Source of the DNA: Streptococcus oralis
GTDB taxonomy: Bacteria > Bacillota > Bacilli > Lactobacillales > Streptococcaceae
Direction: 5' to 3'
NCBI GenBank assembly: GCA_937930605.1
Contig: CALHBZ010000054.1
Span: forward strand, 1 to 12,372
Length of the DNA: 12,372 nucleotides
Shown here in pieces: positions 8,091-12,372 of the stretch; positions within the stretch are counted from its first letter, which is position 1; every line of letters starts with the position of its first letter. The translations under genes were made by a program, and so were the position numbers. The notes below the pieces were generated by a model. The model did no database searches. It was not told the DNA's origin and saw nothing but the letters and a program-made list of their open reading frames with translations.

Positions 8091-8184
8091 TTCGATTTCA
8101 TAAGAGAACAAATCTTTTGAGTGCCTATTGGGAAAATCAAGATAGTATTATTCATACACAAAGTAGGGCATGAAAAGGAATTCC

Positions 8185-8227
8185 ATTTTACAAATATCTA
8201 TAAATTATTGTCATATATTTGTAAAAT
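8185..8227. repeat. Perfect 13-bp inverted repeat upstream of the choline-binding esterase gene
   Basis: ATTTTACAAATAT (8185-8197) and ATATTTGTAAAAT (8215-8227) are exact reverse complements separated by 17 bases. The repeat lies in the 187-base gap after licD2, which holds no gene. A possible weak promoter overlaps it: TTGTCA (8208-8213), 18 bases, then TAAAAA (8232-8237). That would put the right arm inside the promoter spacer, as an operator might be. It could equally form an RNA hairpin, but no T tract follows, so it is not a typical terminator. No known regulator is assigned. Confidence 0.6.
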
Positions 8228-8277
8228 AGGTTAAAAATTAAGGTCCATAGAAATGATAAAGGAAAGTGTGATATACA

Positions 8278-8841
8278 ATGAAGAATACAAAGATAAGGAA
8301 GTTAATATTATTTAGTTTTCTCATATGTACTTTAATTATGGCTGCCAAATTATCATCAGTCGATGCGGATACCATTTCCGCAGGGGATGGTAATAGAATC
8401 CACTTTATTAATTTAAAATCTAAGTCAGGGAGTGATGCTATTCTCTTAGAAAGCAAAGGGCACTTTGCTTTAATTGATATGGGTGAGGATTATGATTTTC
8501 CAGATGGAAGCAATCCGCGTTATCCAGATCGGTGGGGAATTACCAGGGATAATGGTCAAGTTTTAGAGGATCGATTGTTCCGTCACCTTAAACAAATTGG
8601 TGTTAAAAAATTAGATTTTATTTTGGGTACTCATGTCCATAGTGATCATATTGGTTCTGCAGATGAAGTACTAAAACGTTATCCTGTTGATAAATTTTAT
8701 CTAAAAAGATACTCAGATGAACGTATTACAACGCAGTGGAGATTGTGGGACAATCTCTATAACTATGATAATGCGGTTAAAATAGCTCTTGGACGTGGTG
8801 TAAATCTTATACAAGATATCTCTGACATTTACCATGGGTGA
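8278..8841 (+). CDS. 5' part of the broken esterase: signal peptide and first half of the metallo-beta-lactamase domain
   Basis: 187 codons. Residues 1-30 are a signal peptide: basic MKNTKIRK, a hydrophobic core, and probable cleavage after VDA. Residues 40-70 (IHFINLKSKS, ALIDMGEDYDF) are the opening strands of the fold. H119-V-H-S-D-H124-I-G is the metal-binding HxHxDH motif of the superfamily. The frame stops at TGA soon after residue 180 because of the shift. Ribosome binding is mediocre: AAGGA (8259-8263) is 14 bases from the ATG. If expressed alone it would be a short secreted fragment without choline-binding repeats. Confidence 0.7.
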   Translation: MKNTKIRKLILFSFLICTLIMAAKLSSVDADTISAGDGNRIHFINLKSKSGSDAILLESKGHFALIDMGEDYDFPDGSNPRYPDRWGITRDNGQVLEDRLFRHLKQIGVKKLDFILGTHVHSDHIGSADEVLKRYPVDKFYLKRYSDERITTQWRLWDNLYNYDNAVKIALGRGVNLIQDISDIYHG

Positions 8842-10780
8842 TATGGATATCCAACTCTATAATTATAAAAATGAATATGATGCTGATGGTAACCTGAAAA
8901 AAGTTCTAGATGATAACTCAAACTCAATCGTTTCAGTGGTGACTGTGACAGGAAAGAGAATCTATCTTGGTGGAGATTTGGATAACGCAGAAGAAGCGGA
9001 AGACAAGTTAGGTCCTGTTATTGGTAAGGTTGATATGATGAAATGGAACCATCATTATGATGCGACAATTTCAAATACGATTAATTTTCTTGAAAACCTA
9101 TCACCAAAGATGATTATTCAAACAACTGGAGGTGACATTAATGTTGCTTCAACCAGAGAATATCTCCAAAAGAAAAATATTCAAGTTCTCAGAGCCTCTA
9201 GTCAAACTCAGGATGCAACTGTTTTTGATATTAGTGATAAAGGATTTGCTAATGTTTCTAATCTCTTTCCAGACATCCCTGTAGTTGACGAAAAATGGTA
9301 TCAAGAAGGTGGCTACTGGAAATATCGTTTAAGTGATGGAGAAATGGCTATCGGTTGGAAAGAGATTGGCGGAGCCACTTACTTCTTTAATGGAAAAGGG
9401 CAAATGCAGGCAGGCCGCTGGCTTCACCTTAATGATGATTGGGGAGAAAATGCTAAGGGGAATGATTACTATCTTAACTCAAATGGTAAAATGCAAACAG
9501 GTGGTTGGTTCAAGCTGAATGGCTTTTGGTATTATATCCAATCAAATGGCGCTAGACGATTTAGTGAACTCTCTGAAATTGGAGGGAAAAAGTATCTCTT
9601 TGCAGAAGATGGTAAGATGCTAACAGGACATCAAGTCTTTAATGGCAAGAAGATGTTCTTTGCAGACAGTGGTGCACTACAAACAGCAGGTAAGTCTTCA
9701 ACTTGGCAAAAGATTGATTCAGATTGGTATTTCTATGATGAGGATGGGCTACGAACTGTTGGCAAAAAGAATATCAATGGAAGCACATATTACTTTAATC
9801 AAGAAGGTGTCATGCAAACGGGTTGGACCTTTATTGATGGCCACTGGAACTATTTTGCGAACTCAGGCGCCATGCAAACAGGCTGGATCAAGGTTCAAGA
9901 TACTTGGTATTATCTGGATAAAGATGGTATCATGCTTACTGGAAAACAAGAAATCAACAGTACTCGTTACTACTTGAACGCTAGTGGTGCCATGCAAACA
10001 GGCTGGAAATGGCTAGAGAATAATTGGTATTACTATGCGAACTCAGGCGCTATGAAAACAGGCTGGATTAAGGATAATGAGAAATGGTATTACCTAAATC
10101 AAGATGGTATTATGCAAACCGGAAAACAAGAAATCAATGGCTCTCGTTACTATTTGAATACCAGCGGTGCCATGCAAACAGGCTGGCAGTGGCTTGATAA
10201 ACACTGGCATTACTACGCTGACTCAGGGGCTATGAAGACTGGTTGGTTGAAGGATCAAGGAACATGGTATTATCTTGAAGATCAGGAAGGTATCATGCTG
10301 GTCGGTTTCCAACAAGTAGATGGTAAGCAGTATTACTTTAGTGCATCAGGAGCTATGCAAACAGGCTGGAAATGGTTTGATAATCATTATCGTTACTTTG
10401 AAGCAAATGGAGCTATGAAAACAGGTTGGATAAAGGATAAAGGAATCTGGTATTATCTCAATCCTGAAGATGGTATCATGTTGGTTGGCCTTCATAAAGT
10501 AAATGGTGATCATTATTACTTTGATGAATCAGGAGCTATGCAGACTGGTTGGAAACGGATTGACGGTAATTGGTACTATTTCCAAACAGACGGTTCCCTG
10601 TTGAAAAATGCTACTACGCCTGATGGTTACAAGGTAAACGAAGAAGGTATCTGGAAAATAAGTCAAACCACTGTAGCAGTGGAACAAGATAAGAAAGAGC
10701 AGATAACTGAAACTTCTACTTCGGCTGAGAATCCATCTACTGTTGAGAATAATTCGTCACACCATATGATTGGGGAATAA
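8834..10780 (+). CDS. 3' part of the broken esterase: second half of the catalytic domain and choline-binding repeats
   Basis: 648 codons if counted from the ATG at 8834, but this is probably not a real start: no Shine-Dalgarno precedes it and the product would lack a signal peptide. Residues 1-150 complete the metallo-beta-lactamase fold, with GGDLDN (46-51) supplying the bridging aspartate and NHHYD (72-76) a late histidine. From about 155 to 610 there are roughly 20 choline-binding repeats (W-Y-Y ... G-x-M-x-T-G-W). These would hold the protein on teichoic acid phosphocholine. The last 40 residues are polar (Thr/Ser/Glu) with no LPXTG motif. The many repeats, nearly twice those of Pce as I recall, suggest recent internal duplication. 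Confidence 0.75.
   Translation: MGDMDIQLYNYKNEYDADGNLKKVLDDNSNSIVSVVTVTGKRIYLGGDLDNAEEAEDKLGPVIGKVDMMKWNHHYDATISNTINFLENLSPKMIIQTTGGDINVASTREYLQKKNIQVLRASSQTQDATVFDISDKGFANVSNLFPDIPVVDEKWYQEGGYWKYRLSDGEMAIGWKEIGGATYFFNGKGQMQAGRWLHLNDDWGENAKGNDYYLNSNGKMQTGGWFKLNGFWYYIQSNGARRFSELSEIGGKKYLFAEDGKMLTGHQVFNGKKMFFADSGALQTAGKSSTWQKIDSDWYFYDEDGLRTVGKKNINGSTYYFNQEGVMQTGWTFIDGHWNYFANSGAMQTGWIKVQDTWYYLDKDGIMLTGKQEINSTRYYLNASGAMQTGWKWLENNWYYYANSGAMKTGWIKDNEKWYYLNQDGIMQTGKQEINGSRYYLNTSGAMQTGWQWLDKHWHYYADSGAMKTGWLKDQGTWYYLEDQEGIMLVGFQQVDGKQYYFSASGAMQTGWKWFDNHYRYFEANGAMKTGWIKDKGIWYYLNPEDGIMLVGLHKVNGDHYYFDESGAMQTGWKRIDGNWYYFQTDGSLLKNATTPDGYKVNEEGIWKISQTTVAVEQDKKEQITETSTSAENPSTVENNSSHHMIGE
9719..10624 (+). repeat. 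Five tandem copies of a 60-residue choline-binding super-repeat
   Basis: Choline-binding repeats usually recur every 20 residues. Here three consecutive types form a 60-61 residue unit: about 9719-9898, 9899-10078, 10079-10258, 10259-10441 and 10442-10624. The first member ends like GKQEIN, the second like SGAMQTGWKWLD, and the third like SGAMKTGWIKD. Copies two and three are most alike, sharing GGAAAACAAGAAATCAA and GGTGCCATGCAAACAGGCTGG spaced 180 bases apart (the second motif is given here by its first and last bases only: 9985-10005 and 10165-10185). Copies four and five carry a one-residue insertion in the first member and read MLVG instead of MLTG or MQTG. Confidence 0.8.
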
Positions 10781-10791
10781 ATGTGGTGTGT

Positions 10792-10839
10792 AAACACCTT
10801 AGAAGCAGGTAGGACTAAACCTGATTTTAAGGTGTTTTT
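10792..10839 (+). terminator. Strong intrinsic terminator after the choline-binding protein gene
   Basis: AAACACCTT (10792-10800) pairs with AAGGTGTTT (10829-10837). The pairing continues inward with AGAA/TTTT and, after one mismatch, CAGGT (10806-10810) with ACCTG (10819-10823). The T tract is 10835-10839. It begins 12 bases after the stop codon. A small alternative hairpin, GGTGT (10785-10789) with ACACC (10794-10798), would use part of the left arm. Confidence 0.88.
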
Positions 10840-10905
10840 ACGTTTTATATTGACGCTGATATTATAAAGTTAACTCTAAATATAAAATATTCCAGCTTCA
10901 TTCTT

Positions 10906-10934
10906 TTGATAAAATCGTAAAAATCTAGTATAAT
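10906..10934 (+). promoter_or_regulatory. Near-consensus sigma-A promoter of mecA
   Basis: TTGATA (10906-10911), a 17-base spacer, then a perfect TATAAT (10929-10934). Transcription would start near 10940, leaving a leader of about 25 bases before the mecA ATG. The rest of the 10840-10905 gap is AT-rich with no other feature seen. Confidence 0.85.
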
Positions 10935-10951
10935 AGATAGACTGAAAGTAT

Positions 10952-10956
10952 GAGGT
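10952..10956 (+). promoter_or_regulatory. Shine-Dalgarno that decides the mecA start
   Basis: GAGGT lies 8 bases before the ATG at 10965. An earlier in-frame ATG at 10950 overlaps this site and has no ribosome binding sequence of its own, so 10965 is the better start. Confidence 0.75.
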
Positions 10957-10964
10957 TGTTAGAT

Positions 10965-11705
10965 ATGAAGATGAAACAAATTAGTGATACAACACTGAAA
11001 ATCACAATGACTTTAGATGATTTGATGGATCGGGGAATGGAGATTGCAGACTTTCTCGTTCCTCAGGAAAAAACCGAAGAGTTTTTCTATGCTATTTTAG
11101 ATGAATTAGAGATGCCAGACAATTTCTTGGATAGTGGCATGCTGAGTTTCCGTGTGACGCCAAAACCAGATAAGGTGGACGTCTTTGTAACCAAGTCCAA
11201 GATTGACCAAAACCTAGATTTTGAAGATTTGGCGGATCTACCTGACATGGAAGAATTAGCCCAAATGTCGCCAGACGAATTTCTCAAAACCTTGGAGAAG
11301 AGCATTGCAGACAAGACCAAGGATGATATTGAGGCCATCCAATCTCTAGAGCAGGTCGAAGCTAAAGAAGAGGAACTGGAGCAAGCGAACAAGGAGACTG
11401 AGAGCAAGAAGGAACCTTATATCTACTATATCTTGCGTTTTGCAAGCCTTTCTGACCTAGTTGCTTTTGCAAAGACGGTTAACTATCAGATGGAAACATC
11501 TGAACTTTACAAGATGAATGGACATTACTACTTGACAATTTTAGTCGATATTGAAAATCATCCTAGTCCATACCCAGCCTGGCTCTTGGCCCGTATGCGT
11601 GAATTTGCAGATGATAGTGATATCAGTCGTTCGGTCTTACAAGAGTATGGTCACATCTTGATTAACCATGATGCAGTCCTTGGTCTTCAAAAGATTAGTT
11701 CATAA
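10965..11705 (+). CDS. mecA: MecA, adaptor protein for the ClpCP protease
   Basis: 246 aa beginning MKMKQISDTTLKI, as in other streptococcal MecA proteins; an upstream in-frame ATG at 10950 would add five residues but lacks a ribosome site. The N-terminal substrate-binding domain covers about 1-80. A highly acidic, Glu/Lys-rich linker runs from about 85 to 150. The C-terminal ClpC-binding domain runs from about 151 to 240 (PYIYYILRFASLSDLVAFAK, YYLTILVDIE). MecA brings targets to ClpCP; in streptococci it limits competence by delivering the sigma factor ComX, with ComW. It has its own promoter and terminator, so it is not part of the teichoic acid operons. Its position between the TA genes and hom fits my memory of the pneumococcal neighbourhood. 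Confidence 0.95.
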   Translation: MKMKQISDTTLKITMTLDDLMDRGMEIADFLVPQEKTEEFFYAILDELEMPDNFLDSGMLSFRVTPKPDKVDVFVTKSKIDQNLDFEDLADLPDMEELAQMSPDEFLKTLEKSIADKTKDDIEAIQSLEQVEAKEEELEQANKETESKKEPYIYYILRFASLSDLVAFAKTVNYQMETSELYKMNGHYYLTILVDIENHPSPYPAWLLARMREFADDSDISRSVLQEYGHILINHDAVLGLQKISS

Positions 11706-11733
11706 ATTTTGAAAATCATTTTCATTTATCAAG

Positions 11734-11764
11734 AAAGGCGAATCAGATGATTCGTTTTTTCTTT
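11734..11764 (+). terminator. Intrinsic terminator after mecA
   Basis: CGAATC (11739-11744), loop AGAT, GATTCG (11749-11754), followed by TTTTTT. The stem can be extended by G-T and A-T pairs between AAAGG (11734-11738) and the T tract. It lies about 30 bases after the mecA stop. Confidence 0.85.
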
Positions 11765-11787
11765 TCTAGACTGAAATAGTGATTTAC

Positions 11788-11821
11788 TATAATAGGAATT
11801 TTCACAAAATTCTGTTATAAT
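11788..11821 (+). promoter_or_regulatory. Promoter region of hom with two TATAAT boxes
   Basis: Perfect TATAAT hexamers occur at 11788-11793 and 11816-11821. The second is preceded by TG at 11813-11814, making an extended -10, and is the stronger candidate; it lies 31 bases before the ATG. Neither has a clear -35. No T-box or other riboswitch-like structure is seen in the short leader. Confidence 0.65.
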
Positions 11822-11852
11822 GACTATATCAGAAAATTTCTAGGAGACAAAC

Positions 11853-12372
11853 ATGACAGTTAAAATTGCTTTACTTGGATTTGGTACCGTTGCAAGTGGC
11901 GTGCCATTCCTCCTAAAGGAAAATGGAGAAAAAATTTTCCAATCAGCTCATTCAGAGATTGAAGTAGCCAAGGTGTTGGTCAAGGATGAAGACGAAAAGA
12001 ACCGCTTGCTTGCTGCAGGGAATGACTTTAACTTTGTAACCAATGTAGATGATATTTTATCAGACAAAGATGTTACCATCGTAGTGGAATTGATGGGGCG
12101 TATCGAACCTGCTAAGACCTTTATCACTCGTGCCTTGGAAGCTGGGAAACACGTTGTTACTGCTAACAAGGACCTTTTGGCTGTCCATGGCGCAGAATTG
12201 CTAGAAATCGCTAAAGAGCACAATGTTGCACTCTACTACGAAGCAGCAGTTGCTGGTGGAATCCCAATCCTTCGTACTCTGGCAAATTCGTTGGCGTCTG
12301 ATAAAATCACTCGTGTCCTTGGAGTAGTCAACGGAACTTCTAACTTCATGATGACCAAGATGGTGGAAGAAG
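11853..12372 (+). CDS. hom: Homoserine dehydrogenase, N-terminal part (gene runs off the window)
   Basis: The first 173 codons of a gene continuing past the window end, opening at ATG 11853 behind AGGAG (11842-11846). Homoserine dehydrogenase reduces aspartate semialdehyde to homoserine with NAD(P)H, the branch point to threonine and methionine. The nucleotide-binding GFGTVASG lies at residues 9-16, with ELMGRIEPA closing the Rossmann fold (79-87). The conserved VTANKDLLA follows (102-110, with the invariant lysine 106). The substrate region [10 protein letters not shown] (130-139) and GVVNGTSNF (157-165) complete the visible part. No defect is seen. In related streptococci thrB usually follows, outside this window. 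Confidence 0.96.
   Translation, partial: MTVKIALLGFGTVASGVPFLLKENGEKIFQSAHSEIEVAKVLVKDEDEKNRLLAAGNDFNFVTNVDDILSDKDVTIVVELMGRIEPAKTFITRALEAGKHVVTANKDLLAVHGAELLEIAKEHNVALYYEAAVAGGIPILRTLANSLASDKITRVLGVVNGTSNFMMTKMVEE

Larger units (their letters stand above)
8278..10780 (+). pseudogene. cbpE: Frameshifted Pce/CbpE-type phosphorylcholine esterase, choline-binding surface protein
   Basis: Two overlapping open frames together spell one protein of about 830 residues: signal peptide, metallo-beta-lactamase-fold esterase, then a long choline-binding repeat region. The pneumococcal homologue Pce (CbpE), shorter at roughly 630 aa from memory, removes phosphocholine from teichoic acid at the cell surface. 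Frame one ends in IQDISDIYHG with TGA at 8839-8841. Frame two is open from 8804 and reads SLTFTMGDMDIQLYNY, matching the Pce segment ending FGDMDIQLYNY. The break therefore lies at about 8815-8838. The phase change equals a 1-base insertion or a deletion of 2 bases (modulo 3). Compared with Pce as I remember it, about 11 bases seem missing. The metal-binding residues are split between the two frames, so neither part should be an active esterase. A sequencing error is possible. Confidence 0.85.

Noticed and set aside
8117..8151. Possible promoter TTGAGT ... TATTAT upstream of the esterase gene
   Set aside because: The boxes are more than 20 bases apart, too far for a standard promoter.
8238..8456. 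Minus-strand open frame opposite the esterase gene start
   Set aside because: It covers the signal-peptide coding region on the other strand, with no promoter or ribosome site.
8815..8841. Programmed ribosomal frameshift or a genuine two-gene esterase
   Set aside because: No slippery heptamer, no stimulatory hairpin or upstream Shine-Dalgarno is visible, and the second part would lack a signal peptide. A mutation or sequencing error is simpler.
9333..9977. Two plus-strand open frames within the choline-binding repeats (9333-9518, 9642-9977)
   Set aside because: They are out-of-frame readings of repeat DNA; the true frame carries the W-Y-Y/G-W repeat pattern throughout.
11706..11852. T-box or amino-acid riboswitch controlling hom
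   Set aside because: The leader after the likely promoter is about 25-30 bases, too short, and the upstream structure is the mecA terminator.
11087..12223. Minus-strand open frames opposite mecA and hom (11087-11407, 11948-12223)
   Set aside because: Both are opposite highly conserved housekeeping genes, and their sequences are Ser/Leu-rich, typical of antisense frames.

Overview
The window looks like the chromosome of a mitis-group Streptococcus (S. mitis / S. oralis / S. pneumoniae relatives). It is AT-rich, and its MecA and homoserine dehydrogenase read like the pneumococcal proteins. It also carries the genes for the phosphocholine-decorated teichoic acid (TA) typical of this group. All genes are on the + strand. 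No rRNA, tRNA, CRISPR, transposase or phage gene was seen. Species cannot be fixed from the sequence alone.

Region 1 (1-4735) is an operon resembling the pneumococcal lic3 locus. It holds the 3' end of a LicD-family gene (probably licD3), a GT-B glycosyltransferase, a GT-A glycosyltransferase, a Wzy-like polymerase (tarP-like) and a Wzz-like co-polymerase (tarQ-like). Genes overlap or are at most about 15 bases apart, each with a good Shine-Dalgarno sequence. A strong intrinsic terminator (4771-4798) closes the operon.

Region 2 (4946-8090) is a second transcription unit with its own extended -10 promoter: the TA repeat-unit flippase tacF and the two phosphocholine transferase genes licD1 and licD2. 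From memory, in S. pneumoniae these three sit at the separate lic1/lic2 locus. Here they lie directly downstream of tarP-tarQ.

Region 3 (8278-10780) encodes a secreted choline-binding protein of the Pce/CbpE phosphorylcholine esterase type. It has a signal peptide, a metallo-beta-lactamase-fold esterase and about 20 choline-binding repeats, many arranged as a 60-residue super-repeat. The reading frame is broken inside the esterase domain (about 8815-8838), so the enzyme is probably inactive as read. A perfect 13-bp inverted repeat lies just upstream and a strong terminator just downstream.

Region 4 (10906-12372) is housekeeping flank: mecA (ClpC adaptor) with a near-consensus promoter and its own terminator, then the 5' part of hom (homoserine dehydrogenase), which runs off the window.

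Read together, the window gathers most late steps of TA metabolism in one place: glycosyl and probable polyol-phosphate transfer, phosphocholine addition, flipping, polymerisation with length control, and surface trimming of phosphocholine. The last step appears to have been lost by frameshift. No wholly unknown system is visible. The most interesting points are the consolidated locus, the broken esterase, and the kinase-like but apparently catalytically dead tail of the Wzz-like protein.
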